From: Fischerella sp. PCC 9431
GTDB lineage: Bacteria > Cyanobacteriota > Cyanobacteriia > Cyanobacteriales > Nostocaceae
Assembly (NCBI RefSeq): GCF_000447295.1
Contig: NZ_ALVX01000004.1
Coordinates: 87,881-151,880, forward strand
Reading direction: 5' to 3'
DNA length: 64,000 nt
Shown: positions 28,731 through 36,883 of the stretch, one piece after another
Layout: each line of letters begins with the position of its first letter
Numbering within the stretch: the first letter of the stretch is position 1
Made by a program: the position numbers and the translations under genes
The notes under the pieces: model-generated
Told to the model about the DNA's origin: nothing
Seen by the model: the letters and a program-made list of their open reading frames with translations, nothing else
The model's database searches: none

Positions 28731-31700
28731 CTACTTGCCAATAGCAGTAAATGCAGCCCAATAATAAGGAGATGCAAATGGTTTGTTGCTATCAAAATTT
28801 TCTGATTGCCAAACTATTCTTATAGTCGCACGAGTTGTAGTAATATCTGGTGGCAATGAATTTTTCCATTTTTTTAAATCGTCCCAAGTAACATCCCGTA
28901 GCCATTTTTGCGCTTGGTTCAGCGCCACTGCTACTGAGACATCTTGACCGCTACTAAAAGCCTCTCGGAGATTCTGCAAGAATTTCATCATCAAATATGC
29001 TGTAGATTCATCGTCTACCTTCCAAAGACTACTGACTACACAAGAACTCCCAGCATAGAGAAAGCCACTAGGTAAACCAATATATTCATCGCTCATATTA
29101 TTAAAGTCTATCAAGCCTGTTTCACAAGCAGAAAGAATCACAAGACGGCATTGGTTAAGGTCAAAAACTCCATCAAAAAGATTACCTAATGTAAGGCATT
29201 TGCTTAAATCTACGTTTTTTCCATTTGAGCTTTTGAGATATTTTTCTGAGTCAGCATCTACAGGAACAGAAGAAACATATGCGTCTGCTAGCAGCAAGCA
29301 AGAATTTGTAGGCGAGATGAGGTTGAAATAACCGTGACAGGCAAAGTGAAGATAATTTACTTCCTTGAGATTCGGTGCAGCTTTATATAGTTGATCTTTG
29401 GTGGCTTGGCTTTTGGACAATACTTGACGTGAGGAGAACAAAGGCAAAATCTGTTCTACTTCCAACTCCGTGTTAGGAAGGTCTTTTGTTGGGTTGTGAA
29501 TCGCAAAGATAGATTCAAAATTTGAACGTTTTCGTTGTTGAATCTGTTGTAAAAGTTGGCAACTGGGAGCATAACTTACACCATTTGAGAATTGTTCAAA
29601 TAATAATTCTCCATCAGTTAAGGGGAGTGTATGCAGAGGAAATAGGTTTAGAAATACATGAGGAATGAGGATAAGGCGCGAGTAAGTTTTTGGTATTAAA
29701 TTATTGAGGATGTTTTCTATTTGTAAGATTTTGGCAAAATTAGTAAAGCGAGAGTTGAGACTATTCTTCCACGCGTCTATGTTTTTAAAATATTCCGTAA
29801 CATACTCTTGAAAGTCGCCCAGCAAAACCTTCAGTTTATCATTTTGAGTGCATATATTTAGCCTTTGGATATTGTCATGAGTAATAATAAAAGTCTCCCA
29901 GCCAAAACTGGTAATATACCACTCGATAATCGCAGTCTGTTTATCCAAATTTGCTTGAAAATGCGCTAAATTAAAGCTATAACCTACTGGTAGATATTGG
30001 TCTTGCAATTGATTGCGCTGTTGTCGCAATTTTTGGAGATGTTGCCCTAAAGCTTTGGGATTTTCGGCTATGCCATTTTGAATTTTATCTTGTCCTGCGG
30101 CTATTTCCTCTCGCAGTTGTTCTAATTGATTGGCGACATCTGCGGGGAAAATATTTTTAGAATCACGGTTGAGGATAAGTTCAACTAAGTTGCGAGTTTT
30201 GCTACGTTCAACGTATTCTATTGCTTGCACAATGTTGTTCAGTTCCAGACAAGTTTTCACCATGCAGTGGTAGAGACGATTCCATTGTTCTGCTTGTTTG
30301 CGTTTTGTTTCTGAGCCAGAAATAATTTCTTCTCGTAATAATTCTACTGTTTCAATAGCAGACTTAAGGTTTTGGTACGCTGAGTTAAATTGTTGTGCAT
30401 CTAGGTAAACAAGACCCAAGTTGAATAATGTTTGAGCATGGTTTTCGGGGAAGGTGTCGCGGGTATAAACTTTCAATATGGGAGTGTAAGCAGCTATGGC
30501 TTGTGCAAAATTCTGTGCTTTGTCACCCCTTATTCTGTTACGGTAAGCATTTCCCAAGTTATTTTGCGTCATTGCCCATTGTTGGGGGGAAGCATCGCGG
30601 GTTCTAATTTCACTAGCAGCAGTGAATGCAGCGATCGCATTTTCTATATTCTGCGCTTTGTCACCGTCTATTCTGTGAAAGTAAGCGATTCCCAGATTAT
30701 TTTGCGTCGTTGCCCACTCTTGGGGAAAAGCATCACGAGTATAAACTTGTAATGCAGCCGTCGAAGCTGCGATCGCTAACTCCAAATTCTCAGCTTTGTC
30801 CCCATATGTTCTATTTAAGTAAGCTTTCCCCAGATTCATTTGCGTCTTTGCCCAATCTTGGGGAAAAGCATCATGGGTTTGATAAACTTTTAACGCATCG
30901 GTAAAAGCTGCGATCGCAAACTCCAAATTCTCAATTTTGTCACCGCGTATTCTGTCAGAGTAAGCAATCCCTAGATTCACTTGTGTCTTTGCCCTCTGGT
31001 AGCGATACTCATTGCTATCGAATACTTTCCAAGAGTCGGTAAAAGCTGCGATCGCCAACTCTATATTCTGAGCTTTATCGCCGCGTATTCTGTATAAGTA
31101 AGCAGTTCCTAGATTATTTTGTACCTCCGCCCAATTTTGGGGGTAAGCATCGTCGCGGGTAAATACTTCTAAGGCGGCGCGGGAAGCTGCGATCGCCAAC
31201 TCTATATTCTGAGCTTTGTCCCCGCGTATTCTGTAGAAGTAAGCAGATCCCAAATTCATTTGTGTCTTTGCCCACTCTTGGGGATAAGCGTTGTGGGTGA
31301 ATACTTCCAAGGCGCTGGTGAAAGCTGCGATCGCCAATTCTAAATCTTGTGCTTTGTCCTTGCATATTCTGTTACAGTAAGCAATGCCTAAACCAATTTG
31401 TGTCGTTGCCCAATTTCTGGGATGGGCGTTGCGAGTGAATACAGTTAAGACTGCTTCATAACCAGCAATGGCAATTTCTATATTGCTAGCTTTGTCACCT
31501 AAGTGGAATTGCTGAATTAGGTCGCTAAACTGACCAATCACCGTTGCACGGTATTGTGCCTCATCTGTCTCGACTGTTGTCCGTACATTTATTGCCCATC
31601 TTGCCCATCGCCGCAGAAGTTCTGCAAAATCCTGATTGAGATATTCTAGATTGTTTTGCAGCAACGGATAAACAACCTGTGGGTTTCCCTCGCTTTCATC

Positions 31701-31766
31701 CGTTGCTTGCAATAAGTTCATCAAAAATTGCATATAAGCTTCGTAGCGCTGTTTGTTGATGTTCAT
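28731..31766 (-). CDS. TPR-CHAT protease-like protein 2 (1011 aa)
   Basis: About eight near-regular 40-43-residue TPR-like repeats (consensus near DKAQNIELAIAAFTAALEVYTRDAFP, here broken up: DKAQN-IELAIAAF, then FPQEWA-TTQNNLG-AY) fill residues ~90-460. The C-terminal CHAT domain carries the dyad His in YLHFACHGYFN (~811) and Cys in VILSACETG (~880), then GSSCVVSSLWKVDDE. ATG 31766 was preferred to the TTG of the longer frame; the Shine-Dalgarno is weak. It converges with STAND-1 and is not in the GTPase unit. The highly similar repeats suggest recent expansion and a scaffold for partner recognition. It is probably another activatable protease of the same conflict locus. Confidence 0.9.
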   Translation of the reverse strand: MNINKQRYEAYMQFLMNLLQATDESEGNPQVVYPLLQNNLEYLNQDFAELLRRWARWAINVRTTVETDEAQYRATVIGQFSDLIQQFHLGDKASNIEIAIAGYEAVLTVFTRNAHPRNWATTQIGLGIAYCNRICKDKAQDLELAIAAFTSALEVFTHNAYPQEWAKTQMNLGSAYFYRIRGDKAQNIELAIAASRAALEVFTRDDAYPQNWAEVQNNLGTAYLYRIRGDKAQNIELAIAAFTDSWKVFDSNEYRYQRAKTQVNLGIAYSDRIRGDKIENLEFAIAAFTDALKVYQTHDAFPQDWAKTQMNLGKAYLNRTYGDKAENLELAIAASTAALQVYTRDAFPQEWATTQNNLGIAYFHRIDGDKAQNIENAIAAFTAASEIRTRDASPQQWAMTQNNLGNAYRNRIRGDKAQNFAQAIAAYTPILKVYTRDTFPENHAQTLFNLGLVYLDAQQFNSAYQNLKSAIETVELLREEIISGSETKRKQAEQWNRLYHCMVKTCLELNNIVQAIEYVERSKTRNLVELILNRDSKNIFPADVANQLEQLREEIAAGQDKIQNGIAENPKALGQHLQKLRQQRNQLQDQYLPVGYSFNLAHFQANLDKQTAIIEWYITSFGWETFIITHDNIQRLNICTQNDKLKVLLGDFQEYVTEYFKNIDAWKNSLNSRFTNFAKILQIENILNNLIPKTYSRLILIPHVFLNLFPLHTLPLTDGELLFEQFSNGVSYAPSCQLLQQIQQRKRSNFESIFAIHNPTKDLPNTELEVEQILPLFSSRQVLSKSQATKDQLYKAAPNLKEVNYLHFACHGYFNLISPTNSCLLLADAYVSSVPVDADSEKYLKSSNGKNVDLSKCLTLGNLFDGVFDLNQCRLVILSACETGLIDFNNMSDEYIGLPSGFLYAGSSCVVSSLWKVDDESTAYLMMKFLQNLREAFSSGQDVSVAVALNQAQKWLRDVTWDDLKKWKNSLPPDITTTRATIRIVWQSENFDSNKPFASPYYWAAFTAIGK
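30480..31480. repeat. Tandem DNA repeats encoding TPR units of CHAT-2
   Basis: Units of ~123-130 bp recur about eight times, each with a phrase like GCTGCGATCGCNAACTC (a HIP1 site at a fixed place in most units) and TTTGTCNCC-GNGTATTCTGT. Fixed HIP1 placement implies spread by unit duplication. Confidence 0.7.
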
Positions 31767-31932
31767 AGGTAATGGAGAATTTTTAAAATCTTCGTCCGAT
31801 CGCTTGTAAAGTATGGTGAAAGTAGGGCAACGCAAAAATAAGCATTCCAGGATTTCAGAGCGGCCACTTTTATTTATTATTCAAATTCATGCAATTTATG
31901 ATTATAGTGTTCTGAATTCTGTATTTCGACTC

Positions 31933-32301
31933 CTATTTATTTCTCAAAAACTTATCTAAATTGACATTCCATGCGTCTGCTAAATAACTAAAGTATAGTC
32001 CTTCCCTATCAGTTATTTTTCCATCAGCAGCAACAACTTCCAATGCAAACTCTAAAAGGTTTATTCTATCATTTGCTGAACTCAGAGTTTTGAAAGCCAT
32101 CACCGCCGTATGAAACTCTTCTATTTTTCCCTTTTCATCCATCATATCAATTACCTGCATCGTTTGTTCTAAGGAAAAATCTATAGAACCATAGTTGTCA
32201 ACCAAAAAACTTTTGATAATATTTATTTCTTGGGAATCGGCATATCCATCAGCCAAACTAATCAGCCATAAAATCTCGAAAGCAGCTTTGAATTTGTTCA
32301 T
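31933..32301 (-). CDS. TerB-like protein (122 aa)
   Basis: This all-helical protein has the paired acidic motifs of the TerB fold: LADGYADSQEINIIKSFL near the N-terminus and VVAADGKITDREGLYFSYL near the C-terminus, each an (A/V)DG-x-(I/A)-(D/T)xxE metal-binding-like signature. ATG 32301 is chosen because AAGGAG lies 7 bases upstream; the longer frame starting at 32322 has no such site. TerB-like domains are linked to membrane-associated stress, tellurite and phage-response systems. It lies 166 bases upstream of the CHAT-2 start on the same strand, so the two may share a transcript and a function in the same conflict locus. Confidence 0.8.
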   Translation of the reverse strand: MNKFKAAFEILWLISLADGYADSQEINIIKSFLVDNYGSIDFSLEQTMQVIDMMDEKGKIEEFHTAVMAFKTLSSANDRINLLEFALEVVAADGKITDREGLYFSYLADAWNVNLDKFLRNK

Positions 32302-32682
32302 TTTTATGCTCCTTGGTGTCATGAAATACGATTATTTTCTATCTCCCAATCAGCGCTATTTGGCAAAAACAGCTATAAAGTGAAACAGCAAAATTCAACT
32401 TACAAAAGGTCTGCAAACTGCTGATTTAAGGTATGTATATTTTGCTCGATAAGAAAGTTCTAATTTTCAATTTAGAACCATTGACAAAGGTTGTCGATAC
32501 AGAAAAGTTACGGTAAAGTTCCCTAGACTGCAAAGTTTGCACACTGACATTTGGCACAAAAAACAATTTAATTGAAGTACTTATTTGATGGAGGATGAGA
32601 AAACTTAACAGCAAGCGATCGCAATAACTAGCTTTTTGGTAAAAAATCAGAGATGGTAAAGTTAGCTTGAGTTCTTCTTTTT
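32302..32682. other. Intergenic region between terB-like gene and SDR
   Basis: It holds the terB-like promoter on the minus strand and a plus-strand copy of the STAND-1 promoter element (32503-32541). No supported gene is present; the open frames here are short and lack composition or ribosome-binding support. Confidence 0.5.
32503..32541 (+). promoter_or_regulatory. Orphan copy of the STAND-1 promoter element
   Basis: Two tandem 11-base units (AAAAGTTACGG, TAAAGTTCCCT) are followed by AGTTTGCA 20 bases after the start of the last unit. The same order and the same 20-base spacing occur at 24986-25013. No plus-strand gene follows within 4 kb. Confidence 0.5.
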
Positions 32683-33483
32683 CTAGTTAATCTTTGCTAC
32701 CCATCCGCCATCTACACGCAAGTTAGCACCGTTAATATAGCCAGCAAGAGGACTAGAAACAAATGTCACCAGATGCGCTACGTCTTCAACAGTTCCGAGT
32801 CTATCAGTAGGATTGCTCATCATCCCTTGTAACATATGCTGCTGAATCTGCTCTAAATCTGTACCCCATCCTTGCGCTGAACCAATTTGAAGCATGATTC
32901 CGTTCAAACCAGGCGTGACAATCGCACCAGGACTTACCGCATTCACTGTAATTCCAGTTCCGGCTAATTCTTTTGCTAAACTCACTGTCAAGTTGAGGTT
33001 AGCGGCTTTGGTGGCGGAATAGTCAGGCGCGGACATTGGTTGTATAGCTACACTGCTAGACATATTGATGATACGTCCCCAACCCAGTTCTCGCATTTGC
33101 GGCACTAATAGCAAAGTTATACGTACCATCGACACAACATTGATGTTGTAAAGCTCGATCCATTGGCTGGGTGTTGAGTTCATCCAGTCACGTAAGAAGT
33201 AAGCACCAGCATTATTCACTAAAATATCCACAGCCCCAAGAGTTGATAAAGCCTTATCTACTACTTGCTCTGCCCCTGTATCAGTAGCCAAATCACCAAT
33301 GGCAATAAACGCTTCTCCACCATTGGCAACAATCTCCTGAACGACACGGCTGGCTTGTGTTTCATTACGACCATGTACAACTACCGTCACTCCTTCTTGT
33401 GCCAGCGCTTTAGCGATACCTTCACCAATACCAGAACTACTACCAGTGATAAGGGCACATTTTCCTTTAAGTTGCAAATCCAT
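32683..33483 (-). CDS. Short-chain dehydrogenase/reductase (SDR)
   Basis: This 266-aa classical SDR has the cofactor motif TGSSSGIG (residues ~14-21), NNAG (~91-94), catalytic Ser in MSSSVAIQ and the YSATK pair (Tyr/Lys), and the C-terminal signature GANLRVDGGW. It is probably NADP-dependent, as HGRNE follows the second strand. It is the last gene of a three-gene unit with a KASIII-like and a ThDP-dependent enzyme, so it may reduce a ketone formed by them. The 164-base gap to the KASIII-like gene leaves room for its own promoter. The substrate cannot be read from sequence. Confidence 0.92.
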   Translation of the reverse strand: MDLQLKGKCALITGSSSGIGEGIAKALAQEGVTVVVHGRNETQASRVVQEIVANGGEAFIAIGDLATDTGAEQVVDKALSTLGAVDILVNNAGAYFLRDWMNSTPSQWIELYNINVVSMVRITLLLVPQMRELGWGRIINMSSSVAIQPMSAPDYSATKAANLNLTVSLAKELAGTGITVNAVSPGAIVTPGLNGIMLQIGSAQGWGTDLEQIQQHMLQGMMSNPTDRLGTVEDVAHLVTFVSSPLAGYINGANLRVDGGWVAKIN

Positions 33484-33647
33484 ATCTTTACTGAGTTAAA
33501 GCTTCGGCTTAGTTCAGCTTTAACCCTGAGCAAAGCCGAAAGGTCAAGAATTTCTCTTTTGTGATGATCGAGATTAGCCAAAGATTGATTGATCTTTGGT
33601 ATCCTCCACTGATTGCAAAGCAATACAGTGGTGGGAAGATGTCAAAC

Positions 33648-34754
33648 TCACTCAATGCTAGATATCTCAAAGAAATCAGCAGAACCTAAAGCTACATCAC
33701 CCCAGCGCATCACAGTTGCAGTGGCATTTGCTGATGCGCCAAAAGAATAGACGAGAACCAAATCATTTTCATGAATCTTACCTGATAGTGCCGCATGATA
33801 CAGATTAGCTAGGGGAAGTACAGGCCCAATATTTCCATACTCAGGGTAGAGATTGATTGTGCGTTCTGGGTTAATACCTAGTATCCGAGCACCAAATTTG
33901 GTAAACCAGGCAGTTGGTGTATTGAAAATAAAGAAGTCGATTTGGTCGATTGTCACGTTAGCATTAGCAGCAGCACCCTCACAGCATCTCAGGACAAAAT
34001 CAGCAGCAGTATTACTAATTACTCGATTTGCTCCCTTGCCTGTCTTCATAAATAATCGCAGCTTGCCTTGAGAATCTTCTGCAATTTCAGTGTGAAATGC
34101 GCCACAAGTCTCTGCTGAATGAACAATTTTACTACCGAGAATTCCTTGGTTAGCTTTTAGTTCACTAACTACAAAAGCTGCGGCACCATCACCAGTTATC
34201 CATGAGAGAGTATCTCTTTCATCCAGAAGACGAGAATATGCACAGGAGGTAACTACTAGAATATTGCGGTACTCTTTGGCTCGCACTAATGTACTAGCAG
34301 TTTGCAGTGCAACTATACCACTTGAACACATGGAATTAAGATTCCAAGCGGGACAATGTAAACCCAGTTGATTGACGAGGAAAGCAGCATTACCAGCTAC
34401 AACTTCCTCAGTACCGAAAGAGGTAACGATCGCCAAATCAATATCTTCTGTAGAGAAATTTCCAGCCTCTAAAGCGTCTCGTGCTGCACGATACTCTAAG
34501 GTTAGCGATGACTCACCTGGGGCAAGTATCCGTCGCTCAACAGCACCCCGAAAGGGGTCTTGCAGATAAGGCAGCATTTCCTGATCAAATTCGTTGCTGG
34601 GAGTGGAGTCAGCCAGTGAAAACAGCCTTGCCAAACTTTTTTGTTCCGACTGAGAAACTATCTGTGGGTATTTCTGACGGTAATAATCATTCGTCAATAT
34701 GGTGCTGGGAAAGCTCAATGCTAGGGAGCGAATGCCTACTGAATAATCTTTCAT
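33648..34754 (-). CDS. KASIII-like 3-oxoacyl-ACP synthase family enzyme
   Basis: The 368-aa thiolase-fold protein has the KASIII nucleophile Cys in NSMCSSGIVALQ (~143) and the C-terminal FGASANATATV. The third triad position has GNIGPV, keeping Asn. Where KASIII enzymes have the catalytic His (HQAN-type), this protein reads FIFNTPTAWF, so the usual His seems replaced by Asn. Enzymes with such changes may transfer an acyl group to oxygen or nitrogen or use an unusual nucleophile, rather than do decarboxylative Claisen condensation. It starts 14 bases after the ThDP enzyme and probably uses or supplies its product. No acyl carrier protein gene lies nearby. Confidence 0.85.
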   Translation of the reverse strand: MKDYSVGIRSLALSFPSTILTNDYYRQKYPQIVSQSEQKSLARLFSLADSTPSNEFDQEMLPYLQDPFRGAVERRILAPGESSLTLEYRAARDALEAGNFSTEDIDLAIVTSFGTEEVVAGNAAFLVNQLGLHCPAWNLNSMCSSGIVALQTASTLVRAKEYRNILVVTSCAYSRLLDERDTLSWITGDGAAAFVVSELKANQGILGSKIVHSAETCGAFHTEIAEDSQGKLRLFMKTGKGANRVISNTAADFVLRCCEGAAANANVTIDQIDFFIFNTPTAWFTKFGARILGINPERTINLYPEYGNIGPVLPLANLYHAALSGKIHENDLVLVYSFGASANATATVMRWGDVALGSADFFEISSIE

Positions 34755-34768
34755 AAAACAAATACTTC

Positions 34769-36619
34769 CTATGAATTGGTAATGCCTTGGGAAATCAAAC
34801 TGTTAATCCGACCTTCTATAGGCACAGCTTCAGTTGGATCGATTACCACATCAACTATGAAGGGAACAGGAGAAGCGATCGCTTTCTCTAAGGCAGTTCG
34901 GATATCAGATTCTTTCTCCACACGGATACCGCCAGCTCCCATACCGCAGGCAATCTTCACGAAATCGACTTGCGGTATCTCTACATCCATACCATCAAAC
35001 CCTTGTAACGCCGACCCCTGACCGCACATGTTGTAACATCCATCGTTGAGAATAATCCAGACAGCAGGAATCTGGTATCTCACAGCAGTGCTGACCTCAC
35101 TGTTCATCAGCATCGCACCATCCCCAACAATAGCAACCGCCTTACCATTGCGTGCTAGGGTTGCACCAACAACACCCGTCACAAAATGACCCACAGAAGC
35201 AAAGCCAGTGCTGGTGCGGTAACGACTTGGCTGAGTAAATTGCAACAACTGATTTCCCCATGCCATTGAGTTACCTGCTTCGGTCATCACTATGGCATCA
35301 CTTCGATCAACAATTACTTGTTGAATTGCATCCATGAGTACCTGGGGTCGCACCAAGCCTGTCATCCGGGGATTGATTTTTTGCCGCTCCGGTCGAGGCA
35401 ATGCCATTTGACTTTGACAGCTGGAAAAATGCTTTAACAGTGCCTGCACAAACGCTTTCACATCGGACTGGATAGCTAATGTATTAACGCATGGATATGC
35501 AGTTCCCGGCACTTCCGGGTCGATATCAACATGCAAAAAACCTTCCAAAGGGATCATCGTTGGATTCCAGAAAGAGGTGAATTCACCAAGGCGCGTTCCT
35601 AGTACCAGCATCCACTGAGGACGATGCTTTTGCATATAAGTTAAAACTGACTCATGTCCAGCAAGGCCCGTAACCCCCACAAACTGAGGATGGTTTTCTG
35701 GAAAAATCCCTTTACCGCGTGGCGAACACATGACCGCAGCTCCAGTCTTCTCAGCAAACTGACGAATTTCTGCTGCTGCATTTATTGCACCAAAACCAAC
35801 CCAGATGGCAAACGATCCTGATGACAACAACTGCACACATTTAGAAATGGTTTCCTCACTGGCAGTGGCTGGAGCAAAAGATAGATCCGCCTGTGATAAT
35901 GATGTTTTAATGGAACTTGTTTGGATGTTGGTAGGGATACTTATATGTGCGACAAAGCCCCCTGGTTGGGCTAAACCTTTCGCTAACCTGCGATAGACCT
36001 CTGGAAGTTCATCATTGGATTCGAGGGTAGTTGCATAATGGAACAGAGATTTTGAAGTGAGAGTTTCAGCCATTGTATAAGTGCTGGTTTCTTGGCAAGC
36101 CCACCGTCCCCTTTGGGATGCTGAGGTAGAGGCTGACAAAAAGATTACCTTTGCACCCTCCCAACGGGCAGCAAATAAACCTGTCAAACTATTCGTGATC
36201 CCTGGTCCTGTTGTCGCAAATACTACGACAGGGCGATCGCTAGCAAAATATGCTTCAGTAGCCGCAAAAGCTGATCCTGCTTCATGACGAAAGTGAAGCA
36301 CCCGAATAGAACTATGTTGCAGAGCGTGCCACAAAGGGACAATTGCTCCCCCTGATACACCAAATGCATATTGCACTCCTATCTCTTCCAGCATCTTGAC
36401 TATTGCACAGGCCACTGAGACAGGTACAAAGTCCGATTGTGGATTTGGTTGGATATTTGTAATAGATAAGGGTGTTAAAGGTGACTTAGTTGCAGCAAAA
36501 ATGCCAGAGTTGGATTCATAATTTAGGGAACTGTTCTGCTCTGGTGCGAACTTTGCTTGGGTATGAAGTTTTTCTTTTTTAGCCTTAGTTGCTTTGATAG
36601 GAAAAGATCTAGCGCTCAT
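34769..36619 (-). CDS. ThDP-dependent acetolactate synthase-like enzyme
   Basis: This 616-aa protein has a ~70-residue basic, low-complexity N-terminal extension and then the three-domain fold of the acetolactate synthase/benzoylformate decarboxylase superfamily. The first domain has a likely catalytic Glu in MLEEIGVQYAFGVSGGA and RHEAGSAFAATEAY. The central domain follows, and the C-terminal domain carries the ThDP motif GDGAML...ILND. No regulatory subunit is nearby, which fits a specialised C-C ligase or decarboxylase (as in scytonemin ScyA-type chemistry) more than branched-chain amino acid synthesis. It is the first gene of the biosynthetic trio. The start ATG 36619 has a weak Shine-Dalgarno. 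Confidence 0.88.
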   Translation of the reverse strand: MSARSFPIKATKAKKEKLHTQAKFAPEQNSSLNYESNSGIFAATKSPLTPLSITNIQPNPQSDFVPVSVACAIVKMLEEIGVQYAFGVSGGAIVPLWHALQHSSIRVLHFRHEAGSAFAATEAYFASDRPVVVFATTGPGITNSLTGLFAARWEGAKVIFLSASTSASQRGRWACQETSTYTMAETLTSKSLFHYATTLESNDELPEVYRRLAKGLAQPGGFVAHISIPTNIQTSSIKTSLSQADLSFAPATASEETISKCVQLLSSGSFAIWVGFGAINAAAEIRQFAEKTGAAVMCSPRGKGIFPENHPQFVGVTGLAGHESVLTYMQKHRPQWMLVLGTRLGEFTSFWNPTMIPLEGFLHVDIDPEVPGTAYPCVNTLAIQSDVKAFVQALLKHFSSCQSQMALPRPERQKINPRMTGLVRPQVLMDAIQQVIVDRSDAIVMTEAGNSMAWGNQLLQFTQPSRYRTSTGFASVGHFVTGVVGATLARNGKAVAIVGDGAMLMNSEVSTAVRYQIPAVWIILNDGCYNMCGQGSALQGFDGMDVEIPQVDFVKIACGMGAGGIRVEKESDIRTALEKAIASPVPFIVDVVIDPTEAVPIEGRINSLISQGITNS

Positions 36620-36852
36620 AAAATTAAAAAAGTAGATAAATGAGATATATACAGATTGACAAGTAAACTTTCTTGCTTGATGGATGTAAAAAATCTACCA
36701 AGAAGCTATTTTCTCCTTTGAGAAGTTGAGTTTTGTTGAACATAATATTTTGCTTGTTTGCTTAGCTTATAAATTCATCAAACTTTATTGCTTACTAAGT
36801 TCCCACCTGAGAGATACTGACTTATTTCTGGTTTCGACTGACTTTTGCGGTT

Positions 36853-36877
36853 TATAATCAGTATGGTTTTTGCCGGA
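36853..36877 (+). promoter_or_regulatory. Promoter of STAND-2 with GTTTTTGCCGGA element
   Basis: TATAAT lies at 36853-36858, 7 bases before GTTTTTGCCGGA and 31 bases before the ATG. The same composite appears at 12274-12298 without a gene. The box may be an operator for the HTH head of STAND-2 itself. Confidence 0.5.
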
Positions 36878-36883
36878 TAAGCC

